A stretch of 64,000 nucleotides of DNA from [Erwinia] mediterraneensis (GTDB lineage Bacteria; Pseudomonadota; Gammaproteobacteria; Enterobacterales; Enterobacteriaceae), in the NCBI RefSeq assembly GCF_900604315.1, contig NZ_LR026978.1, forward strand, positions 2,990,325 through 3,054,324, in the 5' to 3' direction. Positions 47,005-57,138 of this stretch are shown piece by piece (position 1 is the stretch's first letter; every line of letters starts with the position of its first letter). Below the pieces are notes generated by a model. The model saw only the letters and a list, made by a program, of their open reading frames with translations. It had not been told where the DNA came from and made no database searches. Made by a program: the position numbers and the translations under genes.

Positions 47005-47928
47005 TTAATAGCGCGAAGGCTCGCCTTCCGGGCGGGTTTTAAAACGGCGATGCAGCCACATATACTGTTCCGGTGCCAGCAAGACACCTTCTTCTACCAC
47101 CTGATTCATACGCGTGGCGGTCGCCAGCTCGCTGTCCAGCGGCATGGTAGCGCTTACATCGGGCAGGATGGTCAGCTCATACCCTCTGCCATGTGGCAGG
47201 CGACGCGGTACAAAGGGGATCACCGCAGGTTTTGCGCTGCGGATTAACAGATAACTGCCGACGGTTGTTGCCGCCTTATCAACCGCGAAGAAGGGGGCAA
47301 ACACGCTGCTGCGCGGGCCGTAATCGTGATCGGGGGCATACCAGATAATCTCTCCGCCTTTGAGAGCACGGATCATGCCCTTCAAATCTTTGCGATCCAG
47401 CATGCTTTTATTGGAACGCATACGTCCACGGGTTTGCAGCCAGTCGATCAGCTTATTGTCATTAGGACGATAAACCCCGATGCCTGGATTATGCAGGCCG
47501 AAAATACGCGCGCCCAGCTCCAGGGTTAAAAAGTGCATGCCGATGAGCAGCACGCCGCGTTGTTCCTGACGCGCTTGCGCAATATGTTCCAGACCACTGG
47601 CGCGGCACCATTTGTGGATGCGCCAGTCGGGCCAGAACCAGGCCATGCCGGTTTCAATCAGCCCCATGCCCACGGACTCGAAGTTGTGCTTCACCATTGA
47701 TTCACGCTCACTGCCCGGCATCTCAGGAAAACAGAGCTCCAGGTTACGCCGCGCAATCTCAACGCGGCGCTTCATAAAGCGCATCGCCAGACGCCCCAGG
47801 CTACAGCCCAGCACAGAGAGCAGCGGATAAGGCAATAATACCAGCAGGTAAAGCACGATAATGCCCAGCCAGGTTAACCAGAAGCGGGGATGGAGGAGTT
47901 CACGACTAAATTGAGGCAGCTGGGTCAT
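47005..47928 (-). CDS. lpxL: Lipid A biosynthesis lauroyltransferase
   Basis: A 307-aa LpxL (HtrB) acyltransferase that adds laurate to Kdo2-lipid IVA at the inner membrane. One N-terminal helix ([20 protein letters not shown]) is followed by [20 protein letters not shown], the catalytic HFLTLE (HX4E) at about residue 132, and [20 protein letters not shown]. Length and order match E. coli LpxL. In E. coli trhO is its divergent neighbour; here an OYE gene lies between. Confidence 0.95.
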   Translation of the reverse strand: MTQLPQFSRELLHPRFWLTWLGIIVLYLLVLLPYPLLSVLGCSLGRLAMRFMKRRVEIARRNLELCFPEMPGSERESMVKHNFESVGMGLIETGMAWFWPDWRIHKWCRASGLEHIAQARQEQRGVLLIGMHFLTLELGARIFGLHNPGIGVYRPNDNKLIDWLQTRGRMRSNKSMLDRKDLKGMIRALKGGEIIWYAPDHDYGPRSSVFAPFFAVDKAATTVGSYLLIRSAKPAVIPFVPRRLPHGRGYELTILPDVSATMPLDSELATATRMNQVVEEGVLLAPEQYMWLHRRFKTRPEGEPSRY

Positions 47929-48024
47929 AAGAGATGGCAGTATCCTGCTTGGCGCGTAGGGCGCGCATATTCCATTGATAGCGCTCTATTGTGCCAGCTT
48001 TTGGTCCGGGCTTAAATAATAGTG

Positions 48025-48050
48025 AAGCCGCCTGCCGTAACAGGCGGCTT
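48025..48050 (-). terminator. Terminator of the OYE gene
   Basis: AAGCCGCCTG (48025-48034) and CAGGCGGCTT (48041-48050) pair perfectly around a 6-nt loop, 4 bp beyond the minus-strand stop codon at 48055. Confidence 0.7.
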
Positions 48051-48054
48051 ATGT

Positions 48055-49149
48055 TCAGGATTTAAAAATCCCTTTTACCCCGTGCGGCTCGCTGCGCCAG
48101 TACTGTTTCGGGCCCTGTATCTGCGCCCCCATCTCGGCGGCTGCATGCCAGGGCCAGTGGGGATCCCATAACATGGCTCGCGCCAGAGCGACGGCGTCCG
48201 CTTCCTGTTGTTGCAGGATCGATTCTGCCTGTTGTGCTGCAGTGATCAGACCCACGGCAATCACCGGTGTCTTCACCGCTTTTTTAATCGCGGTGGCAAA
48301 AGGCACCTGATAGTTAGCGCCGACTTTGATCTGTTGCGCGGTAGAGAGGCCGCCGCTGGAGACATGGATATAGTCGCAGCCCAGCGCATCCAGCGCTTTG
48401 CTGAGTTCAATAGACTGTTCAATGTCCCAGCCGCCCTGCGCCCAGTCGGTAGCGGAAATGCGCACGCCTACCGCTTTGTGACGAGGGAAAACGCGCCGCA
48501 CTTCCTGATAGATCTCCAGCACCAGACGCATACGGTTTTCCAGCGATCCTCCCCAGCTGTCTGTGCGCTTATTGGACAGCGGTGACAGGAACTGGTGCAG
48601 CAGGTAGCCATGAGCCGCATGAATCTCCACCAGATCAAAGCCGAGACGGTCAGCGCGGCGGGCGGTCTCAACAAAGGCCGTTTTGATTTCCGCAATACGC
48701 GCTTCAGTCAGGGCGATGGGCTGCGTATCGGAATCGGAAAAGGGAACCGCAGAAGGTGCAGAGGTCAGCCAGCCACCCTGTTCCGGTGACAGATTTTTGC
48801 CGCCGCGCCAGGGAACGTCGCAGGAGGCTTTACGTCCGGCATGGGCCAGCTGGATACCCAGCGGGATGTTGCTCCACTCTCGGATATCTCTGACGACTTC
48901 GGCAAGCGCCTGTTCACAGTCATCATCATAGAGGCCCAGATCATGCGGTGTGATACGACCTTCTGCCTCAACGGCTGTGGCTTCAGCAATCAGCAGGCCT
49001 GCGCCAGAGAGGGCCAGCTGACCAAGATGAATGCGATGCCAGGAGGTTGCACAACCTTGCTCTGCGGAATACTGACACATCGGCGCAATAATAATGCGGT
49101 TTTCCAGCGTCAGCTCGCCTAATGACAGGGGTGAGAACAACAGACTCAT
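48055..49149 (-). CDS. Old Yellow Enzyme family NADPH:flavin oxidoreductase
   Basis: A 364-aa FMN enzyme of the YqjM/NamA/XenA class: NRIIIAPMCQYSAEQGCATS with the regulatory Cys, EIHAAHGYLLHQFLSPLSNK, NKRTDSWGGSLENRMRLVLE and HVSSGGLSTAQQIKVG. It reduces activated alkenes or nitro compounds with NADPH. AAGGAG lies 7 nt before ATG 49149; the frame is open to 49170. It sits between lpxL and trhO, which are neighbours in E. coli, so it is a lineage-specific insertion. Confidence 0.9.
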   Translation of the reverse strand: MSLLFSPLSLGELTLENRIIIAPMCQYSAEQGCATSWHRIHLGQLALSGAGLLIAEATAVEAEGRITPHDLGLYDDDCEQALAEVVRDIREWSNIPLGIQLAHAGRKASCDVPWRGGKNLSPEQGGWLTSAPSAVPFSDSDTQPIALTEARIAEIKTAFVETARRADRLGFDLVEIHAAHGYLLHQFLSPLSNKRTDSWGGSLENRMRLVLEIYQEVRRVFPRHKAVGVRISATDWAQGGWDIEQSIELSKALDALGCDYIHVSSGGLSTAQQIKVGANYQVPFATAIKKAVKTPVIAVGLITAAQQAESILQQQEADAVALARAMLWDPHWPWHAAAEMGAQIQGPKQYWRSEPHGVKGIFKS

Positions 49150-49322
49150 GATTTCTCCTTGGTTTACCATACATGGGCAATCTTACAGCCTTGCAGAGAA
49201 CGCCAGATCCAGCCAGCTAATTTGTGCGATTGGTAACATTTTTCCTGTGGCGCTTTGCATCGCGACGGAATCAGGTATCATGTGCGCGCAAAAATTTCTT
49301 ATTGATAACAGGAACGAACACC

Positions 49323-50372
49323 ATGCCAGTGTTACATAACCTTGTTTCCAATAAAGAGCTGAAGGCGCGCATGCTGGCTGAAACCGAGCCGCGCACCACA
49401 GTCTCTTTTTACAAGTATTTTCAGATTGCCGATCCCAAAGCTTTTCGTGACGCGCTCTACCTTGGTTTAACCAGACTCAAGGTGTTTGGCCGCGTTTATG
49501 TGGCGCACGAGGGAATTAACGCCCAGGTCAGCGTGCCTGCCAGCCGGTATGAGGAGATGAAAGCCTTCCTCTACGGCTTTGATCCGGCGCTGGATAATCT
49601 GCGCATGAATATCGCGCTGGATGATGACGGAAAATCTTTCTGGGTGTTGCGCCTGAAAGTGCGCGATCGCATTGTGGCGGATGGAATTGAAGATGCGCAG
49701 TTTGATGCCAGCAAAGTCGGTGACTATCTGAAAGCGGCAGAAGTTAACGCCATGCTGGACGATCCCGACGCGGTATTTGTTGATATGCGCAACCACTATG
49801 AATATGAAGTGGGCCATTTCGAAAACGCCATGGAGATCCCGGCGGACACCTTCCGCGATCAGCTGCCTATGGCCGTTGAGATGCTGCAGGCGCAAAAAGA
49901 TAAGAAGATTGTCATGTACTGCACCGGCGGTATTCGCTGTGAGAAAGCGAGTGCCTGGATGCGCCATAACGGCTTCGAAAATGTGTATCACGTGGAAGGG
50001 GGAATCATCGAGTATGCCCGCCGGGCGCGTGAACAGGGTTTACCGGTACGCTTTAAAGGCAAGAACTTTGTGTTTGATGAGCGCATGGGCGAACGCATTT
50101 CCGATGATGTACTGGCACACTGCCATCAGTGCGGCACGCCCTGCGATACACACGTTAATTGTGTGAACGACGGTTGCCATCTGCTGTTTATTCAGTGTCC
50201 GGCATGTGCCGAAAAATATCAGCACTGCTGTAGCCCGCTCTGTATGGAAGAAGCGGCGCTGCCGCCGGAAGAGCAGCGTGCCCGTCGGGCCGGCAGAGAA
50301 AACGGCAACAAGATTTTTAATAAATCGCGCGGCCTGTTGGCGATGACCATTCCGGCACCGCTGAAAAAATAA
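49323..50372 (+). CDS. trhO: tRNA uridine(34) hydroxylase TrhO (YceA)
   Basis: A 349-aa protein with an N-terminal acylphosphatase-like part ([36 protein letters not shown]), a rhodanese domain with active Cys 200 in [17 protein letters not shown], and a Cys-rich C-terminus ([26 protein letters not shown]). E. coli TrhO hydroxylates U34 of tRNA on the way to cmo5U/mo5U. AGGAACG precedes ATG 49323; the frame is open from 49224. Confidence 0.94.
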   Translation: MPVLHNLVSNKELKARMLAETEPRTTVSFYKYFQIADPKAFRDALYLGLTRLKVFGRVYVAHEGINAQVSVPASRYEEMKAFLYGFDPALDNLRMNIALDDDGKSFWVLRLKVRDRIVADGIEDAQFDASKVGDYLKAAEVNAMLDDPDAVFVDMRNHYEYEVGHFENAMEIPADTFRDQLPMAVEMLQAQKDKKIVMYCTGGIRCEKASAWMRHNGFENVYHVEGGIIEYARRAREQGLPVRFKGKNFVFDERMGERISDDVLAHCHQCGTPCDTHVNCVNDGCHLLFIQCPACAEKYQHCCSPLCMEEAALPPEEQRARRAGRENGNKIFNKSRGLLAMTIPAPLKK

Positions 50373-50376
50373 TCTG

Positions 50377-50405
50377 ACGCGCCTGAAGCTCCCCTTCAGG
50401 CGCGT
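50377..50405. terminator. Bidirectional terminator between trhO and yceI
   Basis: ACGCGCCTGAAG (50377-50388) and CTTCAGGCGCGT (50394-50405) form a perfect 12-bp stem around a 5-nt loop between two convergent genes. Confidence 0.8.
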
Positions 50406-50417
50406 TAAGTCGCGCTG

Positions 50418-50993
50418 TTACTGACGTATGCCCTCCACTGAGATCATCAGTTTCACTTTTTGTGACGCAGGGCCGAGATCTTTGGTGATATTAAAGTCCT
50501 TCAGCATAATATCGCCTTCCGCTTCAAAACCAGCACGGTAACCGCCCCAGGGATCTTTCCCCTGGCCCAGCAGTTTCGCTTCCAGTCTCACCGGTTTGGT
50601 GACACCGTTCAGCGTTAAATCGCCGGTAATATCCAGTTCATCGTCATCTTTTCTCACTGAGGTCGACTTGAAGGTGGCCTGGGGATATTGGCTGACGTTC
50701 AGGAAATCAGCGCTGCGCAGATGCTTATCGCGTTCCGCATGATTGGTATCGATGCTGTTAGTGTTGATGGTGACATTCACTTTATCCGCTGAAGGATTAT
50801 TTTCATCAAAGGTAAAGCTGCCATCAAAGTCTTTAAAGGTGCCGTAAATCCAGCTGTAACCAAGATGCTGAATACGGAACTGAATGAAGGCATGCTGACC
50901 TTGCTTATCGATTTTATAGTCAGCGGCCTGAGCCGACAAAGAACCCATCAGCAGGGTAGTGACGGTCAGGGCGAGTAAGCTCTTTCTTAACAT
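50418..50993 (-). CDS. yceI: YceI family periplasmic protein
   Basis: A 191-aa lipocalin-like YceI protein with a signal peptide (residues 1-23, ending AQAA). [55 protein letters not shown] mark the family, which binds isoprenoids such as ubiquinone precursors. In E. coli it is osmotically and pH induced. It is 19 bp downstream of the cytochrome b561 gene on the same strand, and the two form an operon. Confidence 0.93.
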   Translation of the reverse strand: MLRKSLLALTVTTLLMGSLSAQAADYKIDKQGQHAFIQFRIQHLGYSWIYGTFKDFDGSFTFDENNPSADKVNVTINTNSIDTNHAERDKHLRSADFLNVSQYPQATFKSTSVRKDDDELDITGDLTLNGVTKPVRLEAKLLGQGKDPWGGYRAGFEAEGDIMLKDFNITKDLGPASQKVKLMISVEGIRQ

Positions 50994-51012
50994 GGTTCTT
51001 TCCTTTCATAAG

Positions 51013-51582
51013 TTAAGGGATGCGATGACCCAGCATCCTTTTCAGGGTAATGTCGCGATCGATAAAGTGATGTTTCAGGGCGGCCAGAGTATGCAGCAGT
51101 GACAGGATCACCACCGCCCAGGCGAGCCAGCGATGAATGTCGCCTGCCAGATCGGCCTGAGCGCCGGCACCGGTGAACACTGCGGGCACGTTAAACCAGC
51201 CAAATACTGAAATGGGCTGTCCATCAGCGGTAGAGATGAGATAACCGCTAATCAGAATGGCGAACAGCAGAGCATAAAGTAGCCAGTGCATAGCTGTGGC
51301 ACTGTAGCGAACCAGCGGCGTATAGCTGGCTAACGCCCCTGGCGGAGGGGAAATAATGCGCCAGATAAGACGCAGGATAAGCAGTGCAAACAGCAACACC
51401 CCAAAACTTTTATGTATTTCCGGGGCGTTGTGATACCAGCTGTCATAATAGCCGAGACCGACCATCCATAAGCCCAGGGCAAACATCCCGTAGACCGCCA
51501 GTGCCATCAGCCAGTGCAGTAAAAGTGAAATATGTCCATATGTTTGCGAAGAGTTACGCCATGCCATACCATTCAGCTTCAC
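51013..51582 (-). CDS. yceJ: Cytochrome b561 family protein YceJ
   Basis: A 189-aa membrane protein with four helices and two b haems. HISLLLHWLMALAVYGMFAL, HNAPEIHKSFGVLLFALLIL, HWLLYALLFAILISGYLIST and HRWLAWAVVILSLLHTLAAL supply the haem His residues. It likely passes electrons at the periplasmic side, with YceI as partner. The GTG at 51582 opens the frame; ATG 51567 (MAWRNSSQTYG) is as likely a start. Confidence 0.92.
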   Translation of the reverse strand: MKLNGMAWRNSSQTYGHISLLLHWLMALAVYGMFALGLWMVGLGYYDSWYHNAPEIHKSFGVLLFALLILRLIWRIISPPPGALASYTPLVRYSATAMHWLLYALLFAILISGYLISTADGQPISVFGWFNVPAVFTGAGAQADLAGDIHRWLAWAVVILSLLHTLAALKHHFIDRDITLKRMLGHRIP

Positions 51583-51846
51583 TTAAATAAGAGTTATTGA
51601 GCATCTACATTATGATACAGAAAAGCAATCATGCTTACTTTTCTATAAATAAATACTCTCCCACAAGAAATATTTGCTGAACAAACGCGGCTTATTTCAG
51701 TAAAATTGAATGGCAGTAACAGCGGCATTAAAAATAAAACAAAAACAGACGGCGGGGGAGCAACAACCGTAATTAAATTCAGTCTGTGTTATGTAGTGTC
51801 AATCAGTGTAAGCAAGCACCGCCTCAGACACGGCGCTTATCAAACA
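51583..51846. other. Intergenic stretch between yceJ and solA
   Basis: AT-rich upstream region of the yceJ-yceI operon on the minus strand; E. coli has the small yceO here, but I see no equivalent frame. Confidence 0.4.
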
Positions 51847-52965
51847 TCAGCGGGAAAAACGCGCAAGCGAGAAGGGGGCCAGATTAAAAGCCGCAGGTTT
51901 ATCCTGCGCAAATTGCGCGGCAATTTCTCCCAGCACGCTGGCGAATTTAAATCCATGCCCGCTCAGGCCGCTAATCAACAGGCGATTCGCATCATCCGGT
52001 AAGGTATCGATAATAAAGTCTTCATCGGGGGTATTATCATAGCTGCAGGCCTCGCCATGCAGGCAGACGCCAATGCCGGGCATAAACTGACGTAAGAACG
52101 CAAAAGCTTCACCGCCGTCGGCCGCAATCGCACCAAAAGGTTTACGATCTTCAGGACGGGTTATTATCTGCCCGCCATCATGACGACCCACTTTCAGCGC
52201 ATTATTTTCTGCCGGAAAACCATAAAAATGCGCGCCGTCAGGCATTTCCACGGTGAACCCCGGAAACTGATTATTTTCGCTGTAGCGGCCGTCCGCCTGA
52301 TACCAGGCAAAAACTTTACGTACCGGTGTCACCGGCAGATCGGCAACCAAACGGCTTACCCAGGTACCGGCGCTGATCAACAGTTTACGTGCCTGATAGA
52401 CGCCATCCAGGGTTGTGACCTGCTGCAGTTCGCCTTCACGCGCGATATGCGTCACCGGACAGTTAAACAGCTGGGCGCAGCCCGCTTGTTCCGCCAGCTG
52501 GATCCAGCTGCGTACCGCCTGCTCACATTTCAGATAGCCCGATTGCGGCTCAAACACGCCGATATACCCCTCCGGCACGTTAAACTCAGGCCAGCGCTTA
52601 CGCGCTTCATCTGCCTGCAGAATCTGCACGTTGAGCTGCCAGCGGCGGGCGCTGTCGATCACATTCTGAATAAAGGAGGAGCCAATCGGGGCGAGATTGA
52701 GTACGCCGCTGCGGTGCATAATGCGTTCACCGCTCAGCTGCTCCAGTTCATCCCAGAGCGTCTGGGCCCGCAATACCAGCGGGACATAGCGTTCGCCTTC
52801 GCCATAGGCATGACGAATCAGGCGCGTTTCTCCGTGGTGCGTCCCCTGTTGGTGAGGGGGATGAGCACTGTCAATCATTAAGACATCTAAGCCAGCCTGT
52901 GTGGCATAAAAACCGGCCGCTGCGCCCACAGAGCCGCTGCCTACCACAATCAGATCATAAATCAT
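51847..52965 (-). CDS. solA: N-methyl-L-tryptophan oxidase
   Basis: A 372-aa FAD amine oxidase of the monomeric sarcosine oxidase family. [20 protein letters not shown] is the dinucleotide-binding start, [20 protein letters not shown] follows, and [17 protein letters not shown] near residue 307 holds the Cys that binds FAD covalently. It oxidises N-methyltryptophan or sarcosine to the amine, formaldehyde and hydrogen peroxide. Its place before bssS is conserved with E. coli. Confidence 0.94.
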   Translation of the reverse strand: MIYDLIVVGSGSVGAAAGFYATQAGLDVLMIDSAHPPHQQGTHHGETRLIRHAYGEGERYVPLVLRAQTLWDELEQLSGERIMHRSGVLNLAPIGSSFIQNVIDSARRWQLNVQILQADEARKRWPEFNVPEGYIGVFEPQSGYLKCEQAVRSWIQLAEQAGCAQLFNCPVTHIAREGELQQVTTLDGVYQARKLLISAGTWVSRLVADLPVTPVRKVFAWYQADGRYSENNQFPGFTVEMPDGAHFYGFPAENNALKVGRHDGGQIITRPEDRKPFGAIAADGGEAFAFLRQFMPGIGVCLHGEACSYDNTPDEDFIIDTLPDDANRLLISGLSGHGFKFASVLGEIAAQFAQDKPAAFNLAPFSLARFSR

Positions 52966-53030
52966 TGCGCCTGAACTCCTGGAACCGTCATATCAATCAG
53001 CAGCATAGCAAAATAATGTCCCTATGAAAA

Positions 53031-53050
53031 AGGCACCCGTTGGGGTGCCT
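53031..53050 (-). terminator. Terminator of bssS
   Basis: AGGCACCC (53031-53038) and GGGTGCCT (53043-53050) form an 8-bp stem around GTTG, followed on the minus strand by TTTTC. It lies 15 bp beyond the bssS stop. Confidence 0.8.
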
Positions 53051-53065
53051 TCATCAACATGCAAT

Positions 53066-53320
53066 TTAATGCTTCTGTTTATCTCGATCGAGCAGATCGG
53101 TAGACTCTATTTTCGCGATGCCAGCTTCAAGAATAGAAATAAACTGTCTCGCAACATCCGTTGTCAGCCAGTAAGTAGGGCCGACGTCGGCATCTTCTTC
53201 TTTTTGATCCTGCGAGGAAAGAGAATGCAGGCGGATCATCATGGCGTCATAACTGTCAACAGTACTGATATCCCAGCCCACCAGCGGATAGGTCTGGATG
53301 ACACCTTTATTTCTGTCCAT
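53066..53320 (-). CDS. bssS: Biofilm regulator BssS
   Basis: An 84-aa protein: VIQTYPLVGWDISTVDSYDA, MMIRLHSLSS and DVGPTYWLTTDVARQFISIL match E. coli BssS, a small regulator that lowers biofilm formation through indole and AI-2 uptake. GGAGG lies 6 nt before the ATG. Monocistronic. Confidence 0.93.
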   Translation of the reverse strand: MDRNKGVIQTYPLVGWDISTVDSYDAMMIRLHSLSSQDQKEEDADVGPTYWLTTDVARQFISILEAGIAKIESTDLLDRDKQKH

Positions 53321-53631
53321 TATAACCTCCTTATTACTCGTTAAACGAAGTGCATGTCGAGGTTCAATGCGGCTTTTTCTTCAAAGAGCGGACTTATTAT
53401 AACATGTGACAGGCCGGACATTAGATAAAAAGCATTCAGAGCAGCAAAACTGTAACATTAATGCGTTTAAAATCGCGCTTTTAACAGATAAAAAAATCTG
53501 GCTGCAAACCATAATGACATAAAAAGGTAATAAAGAGGGAAGAAAAATGCTATCAGAGAAGGAGGAAAAATCAGGTAGAAAAAGGTTGAAGCACGCTAAG
53601 CGTTGAAAGCATTAGCGTGATAAGTAAAAAC
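53321..53631. other. Intergenic stretch upstream of bssS
   Basis: It holds the bssS promoter region and, at 53592-53619, CACGCTAA...TTAGCGTG, a hairpin 13 bp past the end of the next minus-strand gene that likely terminates it. No further gene seen. Confidence 0.5.
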
Positions 53632-53898
53632 TTACGTTTGCGGTGAAGCGTCGCGACCAGCTTGTTTTTCTATCACCGTGGCCAGGCGGGAAAACTGCTG
53701 CCGCAGCAGCGCGTCGTGGTCCTGATTCTGTGCAGCCCGCTGCAACTGTTGCAGCAGCGCCTGATGGGCATCTGAATCAAGTGCCGCGGTGACGCCGGTA
53801 AACGCGTGTTCCAGCGCTACCAGACGGCGCTGCTGTTCGCTTATCAGCGCCAGAAGCTCACCAAAGGTCATGGCCTCTTCCGGTTTTTCAGTGGTCAT
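53632..53898 (-). CDS. Small coiled-coil protein of unknown function (88 aa)
   Basis: MTTEKPEEAMTFGELLALIS, EQQRRLVALEHAFTGVTAAL and LLQQLQRAAQNQDHDALLRQ are strongly helical and amphipathic, without membrane segments or Cys. AGGAG lies 8 nt before the ATG, which supports a real gene. It sits between bssS and dinI, where E. coli has nothing. I do not recognise a family. Confidence 0.65.
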   Translation of the reverse strand: MTTEKPEEAMTFGELLALISEQQRRLVALEHAFTGVTAALDSDAHQALLQQLQRAAQNQDHDALLRQQFSRLATVIEKQAGRDASPQT

Positions 53899-54039
53899 AG
53901 AAACATCTCCTGTTCAGCAGAGGGATTATTCTTATCGGGATACGTTGAACAGAGTCTGGATGCAGGTGCCTGCAATGGCAAGAGAAGATAAAAACAAAAA
54001 AGCCGGATGGCGACACCCGGCAAAACAGCACAGTGGCGG

Positions 54040-54285
54040 TTAATCGGTAATAAACCAGTCATCAGCGCTCTCCCAGGTTTCCTGGAGAATGTCGCTGACC
54101 TGATCGCGGATCTCTTTGCTACCGCCCATCACCGTCAGGTTATTGGCGCTGGCATACCTGACGCTGACGCGGTTTTCGCTTTCAGGAAATTTTTTATCGA
54201 TGCGTCTGGCAAGTTCCTGGCTTAAGGCTTCAATGGCACCTGCAGGAAGGGGTCTGGATTTGGCAACGGTAACTTCGACACGCAT
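54040..54285 (-). CDS. dinI: DNA damage-inducible protein I
   Basis: An 81-aa DinI: MRVEVTVAKSRPLPAGAIEA, LARRIDKKFPESENRVSVRY and ETWESADDWFITD, with the acidic C-terminal helix that mimics DNA and modulates RecA filaments. A LexA box lies 19 bp upstream of the ATG, so SOS control is direct. Position before pyrC is conserved. Confidence 0.94.
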   Translation of the reverse strand: MRVEVTVAKSRPLPAGAIEALSQELARRIDKKFPESENRVSVRYASANNLTVMGGSKEIRDQVSDILQETWESADDWFITD

Positions 54286-54303
54286 AATAGCCTCCGGTAA
54301 TCA

Positions 54304-54323
54304 TACTGTTTATATGTACAGTA
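54304..54323. promoter_or_regulatory. LexA (SOS) box of dinI
   Basis: TACTGTTTATATGTACAGTA fits the LexA consensus (CTGT-N8-ACAG) with perfect outer arms and an AT-rich centre, just upstream of dinI on the minus strand. Confidence 0.93.
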
Positions 54324-54354
54324 TAAGTGGTCCGGAGGCAAGCAAAATAACGAA

Positions 54355-55401
54355 TCAGGCTTGTACGCGCCAGTTCAGGGTTTCGCCAGCCAGGAAAGGA
54401 ACCAGCGTATCGTTACCCACCCTGATGGCTTCTTCTACTGTCCAGGGCTCGCGCACCAGCGTGATGGTGTCCTCATTGAGCGGCAGGCCATAAAAACGTG
54501 GGCCATTTTCCGAACAGAAAGTCTCGAAATGCTGCAGCGCGTTCATTTCTTCAAACACTGTCGCGTAGGCCGGCAGTGAGGAGGGGGCGTTAAACACGCC
54601 AGCACAGCCACAGCTCGCTTCTTTACGCTGGCGCAGATGCGGCGCCGTGTCAGTGCCGAGAAAAAAGCGCGGGTGTCCGGAGGCAATGATGTTGCGTAGC
54701 GCCTCCTGATGCACATTGCGTTTCAGTATCGGCAGGCAATAAAGATGCGGACGTACGCCGCCGACCAGCATATGGTTGCGGTTAAACATCAGATGCTGCG
54801 GGGTAATGGTCGCGCCAAGCAGGTCATTCGCTTCTTTTACATACTCCGCCGCTTCCCGGGTAGTGATATGTTCAAACACCACTTTCAGTTCCGGGAACTG
54901 TTTACGCAGCGGGTCCATTACCGTCTCAATAAAGCGCGCTTCACGATCGAAAATATCAATATGAGCGTCAGTTACTTCACCATGAATCAGCAGCGGCATG
55001 CCGATTTTTTGCATCCGCTCCAGCACGCTGGCGATCGTCTGGATGCTGGTAACGCCATGACTGGAATTGGTGGTGGCATGAGCCGGATAAAGTTTCGCTG
55101 CAGTAAAGACGCCGCGCCGGAAGCCCGCTTCCACTTCATCCGCAGCCAGTGAATCGGTCAGATAGCAGGTCATCAGCGGCGTAAAGCGCTGGCCGGCGGG
55201 CAGGGCTGCCAGAATACGCTGGCGATAAGCTTCAGCCGCCGCGACGCTGGTTACCGGCGGCACCAGGTTGGGCATCACGATAGCACGACCGTTTACCGCG
55301 CTGGTGTAAGGCAAAACGGCTTGCAGCATATCATCGTCACGCAGATGGATATGCCAGTCGTCAGGGCGGCGGATGGTCAGTTGCTGGGGTTGTGCAGTCA
55401 T
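54355..55401 (-). CDS. pyrC: Dihydroorotase
   Basis: A 348-aa class II dihydroorotase of pyrimidine synthesis. [11 protein letters not shown] holds the first metal His pair, [20 protein letters not shown] the carboxylated Lys, IHGEVTD and FEHITT further metal ligands, and FLGTDTAPH the catalytic Asp. I chose ATG 55401 ([13 protein letters not shown]), which matches the E. coli start; the frame is open to 55542. Monocistronic. Confidence 0.95.
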   Translation of the reverse strand: MTAQPQQLTIRRPDDWHIHLRDDDMLQAVLPYTSAVNGRAIVMPNLVPPVTSVAAAEAYRQRILAALPAGQRFTPLMTCYLTDSLAADEVEAGFRRGVFTAAKLYPAHATTNSSHGVTSIQTIASVLERMQKIGMPLLIHGEVTDAHIDIFDREARFIETVMDPLRKQFPELKVVFEHITTREAAEYVKEANDLLGATITPQHLMFNRNHMLVGGVRPHLYCLPILKRNVHQEALRNIIASGHPRFFLGTDTAPHLRQRKEASCGCAGVFNAPSSLPAYATVFEEMNALQHFETFCSENGPRFYGLPLNEDTITLVREPWTVEEAIRVGNDTLVPFLAGETLNWRVQA

Positions 55402-55538
55402 CAGTGGTGCTCCGGCTTGAAAGGAAACGAATGGCACGTTTTGGCCGGGTACCAAGCATAAGCATTCAGGCAACCGTTTGCACTCGATTTTTATCGCCTG
55501 CGACTGAAAACCGCGCCAGCGGCGCGGTAAAAGGCAGC

Positions 55539-56102
55539 TCAATCGGTGAAATGGATAATCAGCTGGCCGGGTTTCACTTCCAGCCCTTTGGCTAATTTCT
55601 TCGCCAGCGCTTCGGTTTTGCTGCGATCTTCGCTCAGCAGATAGGCCGGGTTTTGGTTGAAGTAGCTTTTCAGCGACTGATTGAGGTAAGGCGTCAGGGT
55701 TTGCAGTACCGGCTGCATTTTTTCCGGCACCACCTGCGCATCCACAATCTCCAGACCGCGCAGATAGATGGCACCCTGTTGCTGATTGAACTCAGGCTGC
55801 GCTTTCATCTTCAGCAGCATTTCCGCCTGCTGCGGTCCAAACAGCGAACTGACATTCACCTGCGCCTTGCCGGACAAGGTCACTTCGCCAGGCGCTTCGC
55901 GGCCAATCTGGCTGTTCAGCTCGCTGAGAACGATATGGGCGTTAACCAGTCCCGCCACGCCAACATCTTTCTGATAATTGATGCGCTTCTGCAGCGCCTG
56001 GTTGACTTCCTGTTCCGTGACGGTGTACTGGGTCAGCTGATTACAGCCAGTCAGCAACAATATGCCTGTCAGGGCCAGAAGCCCGGAAAAAAACTTTTTC
56101 AT
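55539..56102 (-). CDS. yceB: YceB family lipoprotein (DUF1439)
   Basis: A 187-aa lipoprotein. LLLTGC (residues 15-20) is the lipobox; [20 protein letters not shown] and LPE-like middle with [20 protein letters not shown] match E. coli YceB, whose fold belongs to the lipid-binding SMP/BPI type (DUF1439). Function unknown. Position between pyrC and grxB is conserved. Confidence 0.92.
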   Translation of the reverse strand: MKKFFSGLLALTGILLLTGCNQLTQYTVTEQEVNQALQKRINYQKDVGVAGLVNAHIVLSELNSQIGREAPGEVTLSGKAQVNVSSLFGPQQAEMLLKMKAQPEFNQQQGAIYLRGLEIVDAQVVPEKMQPVLQTLTPYLNQSLKSYFNQNPAYLLSEDRSKTEALAKKLAKGLEVKPGQLIIHFTD

Positions 56103-56222
56103 GATTCCTCTAAAGCCTGAACAATCCTGTCAAAGGCTATAGCTTGCCTGAGTGACAGCCAGGTGTCACCAGGCGGAAAAATGAGAAAGGGCACATTGCT
56201 GCATAACGGCCAGACGATCCTG

Positions 56223-56870
56223 TTATATCGCAATCGACGACAGCAGATTGACCTGCGTCTGTTTCGCCATATTGTCACGATATTCCGTCACCTTGCTGGG
56301 CCAGTCGATACCGGCGACCAGAGTTAACGAGCGCAAAAGCGGGAAAAGATGAATATCATCCTCAGAGAGTTCACCGTTCACTCCGTTGGGTTTCACGATC
56401 AGCTTGTCAAGCTGGCGCAAATCGCCGCTGACGTTTTTAATCAGTCCCGCGGCATGCTGTTTCAGCTCGTAAAAATCACCGATGCTGGCCTCTTTTTTCT
56501 GGCGGAAATAGTCGCGCGCTTGCGGCGTGGCAAATTCAGCAAATGACGCATCAGCAATACGTGGCAGCAGCAGTTTATTGACATAGCCGTTGATATTGCG
56601 CAACCAGTCGGTAATCGCCGGGTTAGTTTTACCGGTGAGCAAAGGCTGGCCATCCAGGTTATCGACGTAACGCACGATATCCAGACTTTCCGCCATCGCG
56701 CTGCCATCCTTTTTCTGCAGGACAGGGGCGACTTTCTGCCCGACCAGCCGTTCCGGCGTGTCATGGTCATCATTGAGCATCACCACCAGTTCAACGGGCA
56801 TATTTTTCAGACCAAAAATCATGCGCGCCTTTACACAGAAAGGGCAGTGATCATAGATATAAAGTTTCAT
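56223..56870 (-). CDS. grxB: Glutaredoxin 2
   Basis: A 215-aa GST-fold glutaredoxin. MKLYIYDHCPFCVKARMIFG carries the CPFC active site at residues 9-12; KVAPVLQKKDGSAMAESLDI is the glutathione-binding segment. It reduces protein disulfides with glutathione. GAGAAG precedes ATG 56870; the frame is open to 56984. In E. coli mdtH separates grxB and rimJ; here it is absent. Confidence 0.94.
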   Translation of the reverse strand: MKLYIYDHCPFCVKARMIFGLKNMPVELVVMLNDDHDTPERLVGQKVAPVLQKKDGSAMAESLDIVRYVDNLDGQPLLTGKTNPAITDWLRNINGYVNKLLLPRIADASFAEFATPQARDYFRQKKEASIGDFYELKQHAAGLIKNVSGDLRQLDKLIVKPNGVNGELSEDDIHLFPLLRSLTLVAGIDWPSKVTEYRDNMAKQTQVNLLSSIAI

Positions 56871-57138
56871 CCCGCTTCTCCTTATAAGTTGAGTCAGCGT
56901 CATCCCGGCGACCGCCGCGTGCGACTGACTAACGTGGTTTTCCGGACTAGCGGAAAGTATGGAAGAGATCCCCCGGGTGGGCAAACTTCGTTACCCGACG
57001 TGACAGTTCCCGCCACGCAGACAACAGTAAAGCGTAACGTTTTACCGCAGCGCAGGGGACAGTTATAGTGAATAAGAGCGAACCTGAGCGGCTCGCACGC
57101 TACTCTCTTTTTTCAGCCATGGATTTCAGGAGAAATTG

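Noticed and set aside
52180..52881. 233-codon plus-strand frame opposite solA
   Set aside because: Shadow frame; solA on the other strand has full family motifs.
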